Below are positions 1-6,862 of a stretch of DNA of 64,000 bases, one piece after another. The stretch comes from CAKVON01 sp902475665 (lineage in GTDB: Bacteria > Actinomycetota > Coriobacteriia > Coriobacteriales > Atopobiaceae), in assembly GCA_036321795.1 (NCBI GenBank), contig JAWQCY010000003.1:169057-233056 (forward strand). The letters run 5' to 3'. The notes below the pieces were generated by a model that was not told where the DNA came from, did no database searches, and saw nothing but the letters and a program-made list of their open reading frames with translations. Numbering within the stretch: position 1 is the first letter of the stretch; each line of letters begins with the position of its first letter. Both the position numbers and the translations under genes were made by a program.

Positions 1-99
1 GTCACCTGTGCTTTCGATTATCGCACGCTCGATGTCTCGGAGCTCCTGGAAGAAATCGCCGTCGGCCACGGCAACTCCATCGGTCCAATCGTTACTCAT
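1..99 (-). CDS. Partial gene (5' end only), unknown product
   Basis: The first 33 codons of a leftward gene whose remainder lies outside the window. It starts at ATG 99 with an AGGTGG-type ribosome binding site about 9 bases upstream. The visible residues (MSNDWTDGVAVADGD, then FFQELRDIERAIIES) are hydrophilic and probably helical, with no motif I recognise. It sits inside the element remnant that ends at the tRNA fragment near 907, so it is more likely an accessory than a core gene. The function cannot be called from this fragment. Confidence 0.5.
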   Translation of the reverse strand, partial: MSNDWTDGVAVADGDFFQELRDIERAIIESTGD

Positions 100-113
100 C
101 TCACACCACCTTG

Positions 114-313
114 CTAGCGGTTATAGGTGTACTTGTTCTTTCTGGTCACGCACTCGAACCCGTATTGCGGGAGGACTTCCCTCCATTAGGAGTTGATTAC
201 GCCGACTGCCTTCTGCCTTGCCACGTGAAGGGCTGCTTCCTTGCTCTTCCCACTCTATTTAGGTAGTCCAGGATTTCATAAGTGAAATTATCGGCTACTG
301 AGTCGAACGACAA
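114..313 (-). pseudogene. Decayed gene remnant with a frameshift and an in-frame stop
   Basis: Reading leftward, one frame gives a plausible protein start (SFDSVADNFTYEILDYLNRVG, split here as SFDSVADNFT then YEILDYLNRVG). Near 245 sense shifts to another frame, which continues GKSKEAALHVARQKAVGVI. That frame is broken by TAA at about 187-189 and continues WREVLPQYGFECVTRKNKY to a TAG at 114-116. Three protein-like stretches in consistent order across two frames suggest a degenerated gene. The family is not recognised. The first part overlaps the small plus-strand gene at 282-434, and the two calls compete there. The alternative is two or three unrelated micro-ORFs. Confidence 0.4.
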
Positions 314-434
314 GGCTTGGAGGTTGTTCCTCGCGGTGCTGGGCGCCTACTTGGGCGCCTGGTCCTCCAAGAGGCTCGGCGCCCAAAAGAAAAAGACCCC
401 GAAGCGGCCGGCAAGGCACTTCAAGAGGTCCTAG
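282..434 (+). CDS. Small basic membrane-associated protein, 50 aa, hypothetical
   Basis: It opens at GTG 282, directly after an in-frame TAA, with an AGGAT-type binding site 7 bases upstream. The product has a polar start, one hydrophobic stretch at about residues 13-28 (AWRLFLAVLGAYLGAW) and a strongly basic tail (KKKTPKRPARHFKR). That profile suggests a peptide that inserts in or lies on the membrane. Codon choice resembles the neighbouring real genes. It is first in a tight three-gene group ending at 768. The family is unknown. It overlaps the antisense pseudogene at its 5' end, so it could be a chance ORF. Confidence 0.45.
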   Translation: MKLSATESNDKAWRLFLAVLGAYLGAWSSKRLGAQKKKTPKRPARHFKRS

Positions 435-496
435 TCCCAAGGTGACCCGTCTTCGCGGGCGGGCCACCGTCTCAGTCATGTCAGGGGGAGTCAGTG

Positions 497-580
497 ATGG
501 ATACAAGGAAAATCGCGATCTGCGCCGTCTCGTTCGTCGTGGCCTTCGTGGCATCGATCGTCTACAGGAGGCTCAGGTAA
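497..580 (+). CDS. 27-aa single-helix membrane micro-protein
   Basis: ATG 497 follows a GGGGGAG binding site (484-490). The 27 residues are MDTRK, then a hydrophobic core IAICAVSFVVAFVASIVY, then RRLR. This is a textbook single transmembrane helix with charged ends. The TAA stop shares its last A with the ATG of the next gene (TAATG, 578-582), so the two are almost certainly translationally coupled. It resembles small membrane toxins, holin-like peptides or membrane-protein regulators in size and shape only. The pairing with a DNA-binding-like partner is suggestive, but there is no sequence proof of any of these roles. Confidence 0.55.
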   Translation: MDTRKIAICAVSFVVAFVASIVYRRLR

Positions 581-768
581 TGGTGCTCACCGAGGCGCAG
601 AAGAGGGCGCAGCGCAAGTACGTGCGCGAGAGCGTCAGGCAGATGACCGTCAGGTTCTACCCGTCTGAGTCGGACGTGTGGGAGTGGCTCAACGCCCAGG
701 GGAACAAGGCCGGCTACATCAAGGGGTTGATTCGCCGCGACATGGAGGAGCGCGGGCGGCTCGGCTGA
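580..768 (+). CDS. Ribbon-helix-helix-like small DNA-binding protein, 62 aa
   Basis: ATG 580 has a strong CAGGAGG binding site at 566-572 that lies inside the preceding micro-gene. The protein shows a basic start (TEAQKRAQRKYVRES), a strand-like segment (QMTVRFYP, about residues 20-28) and two helices (SESDVWEWLNAQG and KAGYIKGLIRRDMEER). That is the order and spacing of a ribbon-helix-helix (Arc/MetJ/CopG-type) fold. Such proteins are common on conjugative and phage elements as autoregulators or antitoxins. Coupling to the 27-aa membrane peptide suggests joint function. Assignment to the fold is by eye only. Confidence 0.65.
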   Translation: MVLTEAQKRAQRKYVRESVRQMTVRFYPSESDVWEWLNAQGNKAGYIKGLIRRDMEERGRLG

Positions 769-781
769 CCTGCATCGAAAC

Positions 782-811
782 CGCGTTGTATCGCATTTCA
801 CGATACGCGCG
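782..811 (+). terminator. Hairpin after the micro-protein cluster
   Basis: The arms CGCG-TT-GTATCG and CGATAC-G-CGCG pair around a 7-base loop (CATTTCA), 13 bases after the stop of the ribbon-helix-helix gene. It is a plausible transcript end, but no T-run follows, so a Rho-independent terminator is not certain. Confidence 0.35.
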
Positions 812-870
812 ACTCGGCACTCTGAATTGACTGAGCCGCAGGTAGATGACCAAAAGTCAGTATTTTGGGG

Positions 871-907
871 GCAAGGGACGCTGGTTTGAATCCAGTTCTC
901 CCGACCA
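871..907 (+). repeat. tRNA 3'-end remnant: probable attachment-site duplication of an integrated element
   Basis: Positions 880-896 form a T-arm (GCTGG, loop TTTGAAT, CCAGT). It is followed by a 7-base acceptor strand (TCTCCCG, 897-903), a discriminator A and an encoded CCA (905-907). No matching 5' acceptor strand (CGGGAGA) or D and anticodon arms lie upstream, so this is not a whole tRNA. The usual C of the T-loop is T here, as expected in a non-functional copy. The downstream terminator and core genes suggest chromosome begins to the right and the element lies to the left. The tRNA species is unknown. Confidence 0.6.
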
Positions 908-917
908 TCTAATTTGA

Positions 918-950
918 AGTCAGGCAGAAGTTGTCTGCCTGACTATTTTT
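918..950 (+). terminator. Rho-independent terminator behind the tRNA remnant
   Basis: A perfect 11-bp stem (AGTCAGGCAGA with TCTGCCTGACT), a 5-base loop and ATTTTT. It lies 11 bases after the encoded CCA, where a tRNA gene's own terminator would be. Confidence 0.85.
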
Positions 951-1042
951 GTTTGCTAACGCTACCAATTCAGCCAATTTTTGACCTCATGCGAAGCAAC
1001 CGTGTATGCGTGAAGCGCGTCTGGGTACCAAAGCCAATGGTC

Positions 1043-1089
1043 TAAAATTAAGGCTTGGGAATTTATGGGGCGTCCTTCCATGGACGCCC
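1043..1089 (+). promoter_or_regulatory. Putative promoter and leader hairpin of the phosphatidyltransferase gene
   Basis: TAAAAT at 1043-1048 is a good -10 candidate without a clear -35. The predicted leader contains a perfect 8-bp hairpin, GGGCGTCC (1068-1075) and GGACGCCC (1082-1089), 20 bases before the GTG start. The stretch 951-1042 shows nothing else I can name except a TTGACC at about 981 that could be a -35 of another promoter. Confidence 0.4.
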
Positions 1090-1108
1090 TTGCAGAGAAG
1101 GGCGTCAC

Positions 1109-1867
1109 GTGGCGGGTAGGACCAAAAAGGTCGTTCAGAAGGGCCGCAAGGCCAAGGAGTACATCAAGAACGACCTCAAGACTCAGGTCGACTACGACGT
1201 GCTAAAAGCTCAGCGCGAGGGCGAGGCCTCCGACCCCGTTGGCACGCCAAACAACCCCTGCACCAGGATATTCACGGTTGCAAACGTCATCACGTTTTGC
1301 AGGCTTCTTCTGACGCTTGCGTTTCTCTACCTGTTCGTGACGCACGGCAACAGGGCCGTTGCGCTCACTTGCTACGTTGTCGCCGCGGTCACCGACTTTT
1401 TGGACGGACAAGTTGCCCGCCGGACGCAAACCGTCAGCTGGGTTGGCAAGATCATGGATCCGATCATGGACCGTGTCCTGCTGTTCACTGGCGTGCTCGG
1501 CCTCGTAATCACAGGTGAGCTGCCCCTCTGGGTTGCCGTCTTCGTCATCGGCCGAGACGCCTATCTTGCCGTTGGCACCCAGGTTTTGCAGCGCTATCGT
1601 CGTCGGCCAGTCGACGTCATTTTCATAGGTAAGGTTGCCACCGCACTCTTGATGAGCGGCTTCTGTGACCTGCTACTAGGCCTCCCGGTCGTTCCCGGAC
1701 TTGGGCTCGTCAGCGTCAGTTGGCTTCCCGGCCTCAACGTCAACGCCGCCACGTTTGGAATCTTCCTCGTATACGCAGGCGTCATCTGCTCGACGATCAC
1801 CGCATACAAGTACACCCGCGAGGGCCTTGCCATCCGCAAGAACGCAGTCGAGAACAAGTCGGAGTAG
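1109..1867 (+). CDS. CDP-alcohol phosphatidyltransferase family protein
   Basis: A membrane enzyme that transfers a phosphatidyl group from CDP-diacylglycerol to an alcohol. The complete family motif is visible: D96, D99-G100, A103-R104, G113, D117, D121 (TDFLDGQVAR ... GKIMDPIMD). Several hydrophobic segments follow, and a basic soluble N-terminus of about 55 residues precedes them. I chose GTG 1109 because GAGAAGGG sits just upstream and the longer reading has no binding site. A second family member (22749-23387) is the better candidate for PgsA, so this one may make a different lipid such as cardiolipin or a phosphatidylinositol-type lipid; the substrate is not determinable. It lies 2 bases before the carboxypeptidase gene. 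Confidence 0.85.
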   Translation: MAGRTKKVVQKGRKAKEYIKNDLKTQVDYDVLKAQREGEASDPVGTPNNPCTRIFTVANVITFCRLLLTLAFLYLFVTHGNRAVALTCYVVAAVTDFLDGQVARRTQTVSWVGKIMDPIMDRVLLFTGVLGLVITGELPLWVAVFVIGRDAYLAVGTQVLQRYRRRPVDVIFIGKVATALLMSGFCDLLLGLPVVPGLGLVSVSWLPGLNVNAATFGIFLVYAGVICSTITAYKYTREGLAIRKNAVENKSE

Positions 1868-1869
1868 CC

Positions 1870-3054
1870 ATGCGTCCCATCCTCACGCGGTCCCGCACAA
1901 TCACGCGACTGACCCTTGCAATTACCTGCCTCATGGTCCTTCTCGGTAGCCTGGCCTTGCCTGCGGTGGCGCTAGCCGACGACCAGCCCAAGATCACGCA
2001 GGCCAAGAGCGCGATCATCGTAGACGGCAAGGGAAATGTCCTTTGGGAGAAGAACTCCGAGGACGAGATGAGCCTGGCCTCGGTCACGAAGGTCATGACC
2101 GCGATGGTGGCGCTGGACTCCGGCATGGACCTTGACTCAAAGGTGACCTGCTCGGATGTCGACCTGGGACCCGATTCGCAGACCGCGGGCTACAAGAAGG
2201 GCGACACCACCACGTTGCGCAGCCTGCTCGAGGTAATGCTCGTGTATTCAGGCAATGATGCCGCAACCATGGTCGCGCGTGCCGTCACCGGGGACGAGAC
2301 CAAGTTCGTCGAGATGATGAACGCCAAGGCGACCGAGCTTGGAATGACGCACACGCACTTCTCGAACTGCCACGGCCTCGAGGAAGAGGGCAAGCATTAT
2401 TCCTGTGCGTCTGACATGGTCAAGATGGGCCGCTACGCGCTCGAGAACTATCCATTCATCGCGCAGACCGTCGTATTGCCCGAGGTCACGACCCAAGTGG
2501 GAAAGACGAAGATCACGTTCGAGTCGACAGACGAGCTTGTTGGCAGCTACGAGGGCATGCTTGGCATCAAGACGGGTTCGGTCGAGTCGGGAACGACCTT
2601 CCTGGGAGCCTGCGAGCGTGACGGAGTCCGACTCTACACCGCCGTCTTGGGCTGCAAGGACAACGACGGCAGGTTCGCAGACACGCGCGCGCTTCTCGAC
2701 TGGGCCTTCGACAGCTACAGGACAGCAACCTTCGGTACGAGCGGCCTGGTATTTCGTATGGCACCCTACGCATTCGACGCGCGTCTCAAGGTCCCCGTCT
2801 ACTATGGGGAGGCAACCACCGGACTCGTCAAGAAGAACGGTGGCGCGATCTCCTACTCCAACAAGATGATCAAGCCGTCCTGCCTCGTGGAGTCGGGCGT
2901 GCCGTACGGAACACTCACATGGTCGCAAGGCGATCGCACAATCGGCTCGAGCACCTGTTCCACTGGCCGCCCCATGGCAAACGTGCCCGATTTCGGCCCG
3001 TTCATCACGAGGCTATTCGTTAACGAAGCACAGCTCTTGGAGGCATGCGCATGA
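1870..3054 (+). CDS. dacA: Serine-type D-Ala-D-Ala carboxypeptidase (PBP5/6 family)
   Basis: Trims the terminal D-alanine of peptidoglycan pentapeptides outside the membrane. The 394 residues begin with a signal peptide (hydrophobic 13-32, cleavage near ALA-DD at 36-37). They carry the three penicillin-binding motifs in order: SVTK (Ser71, Lys74), SGN (127-129) and KTG (234-236). A C-terminal region of about 120 residues follows but does not look like a standard membrane anchor. It starts at ATG 1870, two bases after the previous stop, and overlaps the next gene by four bases, so the three genes form one operon. Symbol given by family, not by proven orthology. Confidence 0.88.
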   Translation: MRPILTRSRTITRLTLAITCLMVLLGSLALPAVALADDQPKITQAKSAIIVDGKGNVLWEKNSEDEMSLASVTKVMTAMVALDSGMDLDSKVTCSDVDLGPDSQTAGYKKGDTTTLRSLLEVMLVYSGNDAATMVARAVTGDETKFVEMMNAKATELGMTHTHFSNCHGLEEEGKHYSCASDMVKMGRYALENYPFIAQTVVLPEVTTQVGKTKITFESTDELVGSYEGMLGIKTGSVESGTTFLGACERDGVRLYTAVLGCKDNDGRFADTRALLDWAFDSYRTATFGTSGLVFRMAPYAFDARLKVPVYYGEATTGLVKKNGGAISYSNKMIKPSCLVESGVPYGTLTWSQGDRTIGSSTCSTGRPMANVPDFGPFITRLFVNEAQLLEACA

Positions 3055-3908
3055 CAGAAAACTCCGGATTCGAGACCCCGCTGCTCAACGAGCACATGCT
3101 CCTGGGCGCCGTAGTCGAGAATGGCGAGAAGGGCTTTGCGAGCAAGGCGGTCGTATATGGTGATGGCACCGCGGAACGTGATGCCCTTCGTGATGGCTGT
3201 GGGATTGCAGACCTCTCATACCTGAGAATGATGCTCATCGGAGGCGATGCCGCCGAGTCGTTCTTCTCGGCAACGGTCGCCTGCGAGCCGCCCGCGGTCG
3301 GGGAGTGCCGTTTTGGCGCTATCCTGGCGGGCGACGCAGCCGTGATCGCGACTCCGCTTGTCGTGAGGACCGGCGACCACGAGTTCCTGCTTCTAGAGGG
3401 TCAGGACCGTTGGTCCGCCATGGATGCCTGGCTTCGCTGGGTCGTGGACCTCGAGCAGGATGGCGTGAGGCCCTATGCCGGGGCCAGCGTCTCCGAGGTC
3501 ACCGGCTCGCTTGTTCCGCTGCTCCTGCATGGCCCTACGGCAAGCGAGGTGCTGGGCGACTACCTGAAGGGCGGCGAGAGGCTCCCACGAAGCGGCATCT
3601 GCTCACAGGCTCTTCTCGACGGACGGATACCCGCAATCATCGTTTGCCCCGGAGTCTCGAAGGAGCCGTCCTACCTGGCGTTTGTTCCAAGCAAGAGTGT
3701 CGTTGTCATATGGCGAAGCCTCATGAGCTTTGGCTCTGTAGCACCCGTTGGGTCCTCCAGCGTCGATGGCCTGGCTGGTCGCACCCTTGGCTGGGCACGC
3801 CTGATGCGCGGATCCGACCGCGTGACCCTGCCGACGGAAGCCCTCTACAGGTGGGGCTTGGCTCGAAGGTCGGGTGGCTTTATCGGCGCAAGGTCTCTCG
3901 AGGTTTAG
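3051..3908 (+). CDS. GcvT/YgfZ-fold folate-binding-like protein
   Basis: A 285-residue protein resembling the N-terminal part of the aminomethyltransferase GcvT and of YgfZ. It has the typical segment DGCGIADLSYLRMMLIGGDA (about residues 50-70), where GcvT-family proteins bind folate and the glycine-cleavage substrate. The rest is only weakly GcvT-like, and no other glycine-cleavage gene is nearby, so a housekeeping YgfZ-like or divergent role is more likely than glycine cleavage. Of two possible ATGs (3045, 3051) the second is preferred, because GGAGG at 3039-3043 is 7 bases away and the ATGA overlap gives coupling to the carboxypeptidase gene. Confidence 0.6.
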   Translation: MTENSGFETPLLNEHMLLGAVVENGEKGFASKAVVYGDGTAERDALRDGCGIADLSYLRMMLIGGDAAESFFSATVACEPPAVGECRFGAILAGDAAVIATPLVVRTGDHEFLLLEGQDRWSAMDAWLRWVVDLEQDGVRPYAGASVSEVTGSLVPLLLHGPTASEVLGDYLKGGERLPRSGICSQALLDGRIPAIIVCPGVSKEPSYLAFVPSKSVVVIWRSLMSFGSVAPVGSSSVDGLAGRTLGWARLMRGSDRVTLPTEALYRWGLARRSGGFIGARSLEV

Positions 3909-3973
3909 ATAGCGACTGAGAAGCGACCCCCCGAACGAACGTCTGCCAGACCAATTCTATTGGAGGTTATTCC

Positions 3974-5197
3974 ATGTCTGCCGAATTCGATTTCAAGACG
4001 AGGCCCGACAGGAGCGGTCAGGGTTCCTCCAAATGGGACGAAATGATTTCCGAGGCGGGCGGGGAGCTGCCGGATGGGGTTGTCCCACTCTCTGTCGCCG
4101 ACATGGAGCTCGAGATTGCACCACAGATCAAGCGAGCCCTCCACGAGTTTGTCGATGGCGTAGTACCCGGCTACACCGAACCGACCGACGCCTATTACGA
4201 AGCCTGCATTGGCTGGCAGCGTCGTCGCCACGACTGGACGCCCAAGCGCGAGTGGCTGACTCTGTCGCCTGGCGTCGTTCCCGCCATCAACGCCTCCATT
4301 CGAGCCCTCACGGCGCCTGGAGACGGCGTAATCATCCAACCGCCCGTTTATTACCCGTTTGAGATGGCCATCCGAAAGAACGGGCGAAAGGTTGTCGAGA
4401 ACCCGCTCAAGCTCGATGGCACGCACTACGAGATCGACTTTGACGATCTCGAGCGTAAGGCTGCTAACCCCAACACCACGGCGATTGTCGTTTGCAGCCC
4501 TCACAATCCCGTCGGGCGCGTCTGGACTCCGGAGGAGCTCGGACGCCTGGTACGAATCTGCCTGGACAACGGACTGTTTGTGATTTGCGACGAGATTCAC
4601 AACGACCTCATCATGCCCGGCATCAAGCACACGACGCTCCTCAACGTTGTCGAGAAGACCCACTGGGATCGCTGTCTCGTCTGCACCGCCCCCTCGAAGA
4701 CCTTTAACCTTGCGGGCCTGCAGTCGTCCAACATCTACATTCCAGACGAGACATCGCGCGAGGCATTTGAAAACGAGTTCCGAGGCGTATTGGGCTTCCT
4801 GGAGCTCAATGCATTTGGTTATGCGGCTACGACTGCGGCATACAACGAGTGCGGAGACTGGCTCGATGAGCTCATCGGCCTTGTGCAAACGAACTACGAG
4901 GTTCTTCTCGACATGCTTTCGAACCGCCTTCCGGAGATTCGCGTCTTTCCGCTGGAGGGCACATATCTCGCCTGGGCGGATTTCAACGCATGGGGCCTGT
5001 CGCCCGAAGAGCTCATGCGGTTCATGCGCGAAAGCGCCTACCTGTACCTGGACGAGGGTCACCTCTTTGGACCTCAGGGCGACGGTTTCGAGCGCTTTAA
5101 CCTGGCAGCCCCAACCTCTGTCATTCGCGAGTCGCTGACACGTCTTTGCGATGCCGCCGACAAGTGCGGCGTGCGCTCCGCCAGCCTGAACGGGTAG
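3974..5197 (+). CDS. patB: MalY/PatB family C-S lyase (cystathionine beta-lyase type aminotransferase)
   Basis: A PLP-dependent fold-type I enzyme of 407 residues. The phosphate and ring contacts look intact: the CSPHNPVGR segment, the aspartate of DEIHNDL and the Schiff-base lysine in APSKTFNLAGLQ. Relatives cleave cystathionine or cysteine S-conjugates to pyruvate, ammonia and a thiol, and some also act as regulators (MalY). ATG 3974 follows a TTGGAGG site. It stands 66 bases after the previous gene and 31 before ridA. RidA proteins remove reactive enamines released by just such PLP lyases, which makes the pairing sensible. Confidence 0.85.
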   Translation: MSAEFDFKTRPDRSGQGSSKWDEMISEAGGELPDGVVPLSVADMELEIAPQIKRALHEFVDGVVPGYTEPTDAYYEACIGWQRRRHDWTPKREWLTLSPGVVPAINASIRALTAPGDGVIIQPPVYYPFEMAIRKNGRKVVENPLKLDGTHYEIDFDDLERKAANPNTTAIVVCSPHNPVGRVWTPEELGRLVRICLDNGLFVICDEIHNDLIMPGIKHTTLLNVVEKTHWDRCLVCTAPSKTFNLAGLQSSNIYIPDETSREAFENEFRGVLGFLELNAFGYAATTAAYNECGDWLDELIGLVQTNYEVLLDMLSNRLPEIRVFPLEGTYLAWADFNAWGLSPEELMRFMRESAYLYLDEGHLFGPQGDGFERFNLAAPTSVIRESLTRLCDAADKCGVRSASLNG

Positions 5198-5227
5198 GTA
5201 AAAGATAGGGGCGAGAAGGGATCGGGC

Positions 5228-5605
5228 ATGACGTACGGAATCAACACCGCCAACGCGCCAAAGCCGCAGGGCTGCTGTCCGCAAGGGGCGGCAGCTGGAC
5301 GCTACGTGTTCGTTTCGGGGCAAGTCGGCGACAATCCACAGACGCAACTGCTTGTTTCCGATGACGTGGCGGGGCAGACCCGTCAGGCCATCGCCAACAT
5401 CAGGGCAGTGCTGACCGAAGCCAGGCTCGAGCAGTCTGATGTCGTCAAAGTCACATGCTATTTGACGAGCCTCGACAACCTTGCCGAGTTGGACAAGGTC
5501 TTCTCGGAAGAGTTTTGCCCGCCGAGACCCGCACGCACGTGCGTCGAGGTCTCTCGTCTGCGCAAGGACGCGCTCGTCGAGCTGGAGTGCGTCGCGTGCC
5601 GATAG
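5228..5605 (+). CDS. ridA: RidA family enamine/imine deaminase
   Basis: A 125-residue protein of the YjgF/YER057c/UK114 family, which hydrolyses reactive enamine or imine intermediates made by PLP enzymes. Typical family landmarks are present: the start resembling NAP-P.G, the segment FVSGQVGDNPQT, the QTRQAIANIRAVL helix and the conserved Arg and Glu near the end (PARTCVEVSRL, ELECVA). It is trimeric in known members, with active sites at subunit interfaces. Its position right behind a PatB-type lyase fits a damage-control partner. Confidence 0.88.
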   Translation: MTYGINTANAPKPQGCCPQGAAAGRYVFVSGQVGDNPQTQLLVSDDVAGQTRQAIANIRAVLTEARLEQSDVVKVTCYLTSLDNLAELDKVFSEEFCPPRPARTCVEVSRLRKDALVELECVACR

Positions 5606-5619
5606 ATCACTCTTCGCGC

Positions 5620-5625
5620 TAGAAT
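5620..5625 (+). promoter_or_regulatory. Possible -10 box for the garA-like operon
   Basis: TAGAAT lies 38 bases before the ATG, with only a weak -35 (TGCCGA) 17 bases further upstream. A binding site TAGGAG follows at 5653-5658. Confidence 0.35.
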
Positions 5626-5663
5626 GGGTGAATACGACGAACGAATACTTGCTAGGAGCAAAG

Positions 5664-6098
5664 ATGGACGAGCAGAGCAACAACCAGTCGACTCAGATGG
5701 GCGCAACCGAGATGTTCCGCATCCCGTCCGCCGACGCCACCATGCCCGACCTGCTTGGCTCCCAGGCAACCGCCAAGCCCGCGCTAAGCATCGTTAAGGG
5801 TCCCCAGACTGGGATGACCTTCGAGCTCGATGATCCCGTCATCACTATCGGACGCGATCCCTCGAACAGCGTCTTTCTCAACGACATGACGGTTTCGCGT
5901 CACCACGCACGTCTCGATGTCACCAACAACGGCTCTGGCCTCGCCACGATTGAGGACCTTGGTTCGCTCAACGGTACCTGGGTTGACGGCGCCATCGTCA
6001 ATAAGGCTGTTCTTCAGGATGGTTCCACCATCCAGATCGGGACTTTTAGGATGGTTTTCCACGCCAACCGCTCTGGCCGCATCGCCACAGGGGCGTAG
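5664..6098 (+). CDS. garA: FHA-domain signalling protein of the GarA/OdhI type
   Basis: 144 residues. The C-terminal two thirds are a forkhead-associated phosphothreonine-binding domain with intact contacts (GRD at 63-65, SRHH at 78-81, LGSLNGTWV at 99-107). The short N-terminal tail contains GATEMFR (13-19), which aligns with the ETTSVFR phosphorylation motif of mycobacterial GarA and corynebacterial OdhI, with Thr15 at the place of the second threonine. In those bacteria a Ser/Thr kinase phosphorylates the tail, the FHA domain binds it internally, and release of 2-oxoglutarate-using enzymes follows. The next gene is FtsR-like, matching the garA-Rv1828 order in Mycobacterium. Function is by homology. 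Confidence 0.75.
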   Translation: MDEQSNNQSTQMGATEMFRIPSADATMPDLLGSQATAKPALSIVKGPQTGMTFELDDPVITIGRDPSNSVFLNDMTVSRHHARLDVTNNGSGLATIEDLGSLNGTWVDGAIVNKAVLQDGSTIQIGTFRMVFHANRSGRIATGA

Positions 6099-6101
6099 CG
6101 C

Positions 6102-6848
6102 ATGGCCGACGCCGGCTATCTCACCATAGGCAAGGTCGTCAAGCGCCTTCAGGCTCAGTATCCCGACTTGTCCGTATCGAAGGTCCGCTACCTTGAGGAC
6201 GAGGGTCTGCTAACTCCAAGCAGGACCCCCGGCGGCTATCGCCTGTACTCGGCACGAGACATCAAGCGACTCGAAAGTATTCTCTACCTGCAAAAGAATC
6301 GCTTCATGCCGCTTTCCGTAATCAAAGAAGAGTTGGACAAGGCGGACGATCCTTCGGATGCCACCCATACCGTAGTCCAAAGCGGTGGCTCAATACTCGA
6401 ATCCTTCTCTACGGATGACGAGCAGACGGCCTCCAAGTTCCATCCAATCGACCGCATGCCGGAGATTCTGGGTGTCTCAACCAGCTTTGTTCGGCAGCTC
6501 AGCGAGGTAGGCGTGGTTACACTCCGGCGCTCGCCACATGGGCGCGATCTCGTTGACGGGCGTGACTTCCCGCTCATTCGCATCGCTGACCAGCTCAGGC
6601 GCTTCGACATCGGGCCTCGCAACCTCCGCCAATACGTTACGGCCGCCAATCGAGAATCCACCATGTACGAGCAAGCCCTCATCGTCTTTGGGCGCGCCGG
6701 CTCAGACGCTGACGAGAAAGACCGTAGGGCAGCACGTGAGGCCGCCCTCGACCAAATGCTCGCACTTACCGATGCCTTGCACGATTCCCTGGTCAAACGC
6801 AATGTTTTGGGCTCCGACAACCAATCAGGACACTCACAGCATTCATAG
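6102..6848 (+). CDS. ftsR: MerR family regulator, FtsR-like
   Basis: A 248-residue transcription factor with an N-terminal MerR winged helix: LTIGKVVKRLQ, SKVRYLEDEGLL, TPGGYRLY, then DIKRLESILYLQ (about residues 6-65). A second helix-turn-helix-like segment lies near 125-170 (MPEILGVSTSFVRQLSEVG ... FPLIRIADQLRRF). Such two-part MerR proteins next to an FHA gene match FtsR of corynebacteria and Rv1828 of mycobacteria; FtsR activates ftsZ in corynebacteria. It starts 3 bases after the garA-like stop, so the two are one operon. The effector, if any, is unknown. Confidence 0.7.
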   Translation: MADAGYLTIGKVVKRLQAQYPDLSVSKVRYLEDEGLLTPSRTPGGYRLYSARDIKRLESILYLQKNRFMPLSVIKEELDKADDPSDATHTVVQSGGSILESFSTDDEQTASKFHPIDRMPEILGVSTSFVRQLSEVGVVTLRRSPHGRDLVDGRDFPLIRIADQLRRFDIGPRNLRQYVTAANRESTMYEQALIVFGRAGSDADEKDRRAAREAALDQMLALTDALHDSLVKRNVLGSDNQSGHSQHS

Positions 6849-6862
6849 CGAAAGGAAGCAAT

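Noticed and set aside
8..196. A 62-codon plus-strand frame at the left end
   Set aside because: It lacks a binding site, is Ser/Arg-rich like antisense frames, and covers the start of the partial minus-strand gene and the pseudogene.
220..262. A GGAAGCAGCC match on the minus strand reminiscent of the signal recognition particle RNA apical loop
   Set aside because: The rest of the SRP RNA helix and the symmetric internal loop are missing, and the segment reads as a protein fragment.
815..907. A complete tRNA gene ending at the encoded CCA
   Set aside because: No 5' acceptor strand or D and anticodon arms can be folded upstream; the T-loop also lacks its invariant C, so only a 3' remnant is called.
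3905..5683. A long minus-strand frame opposite the PatB-like and ridA genes
   Set aside because: It covers two well-supported genes and their gap antisense, with no recognisable domain.
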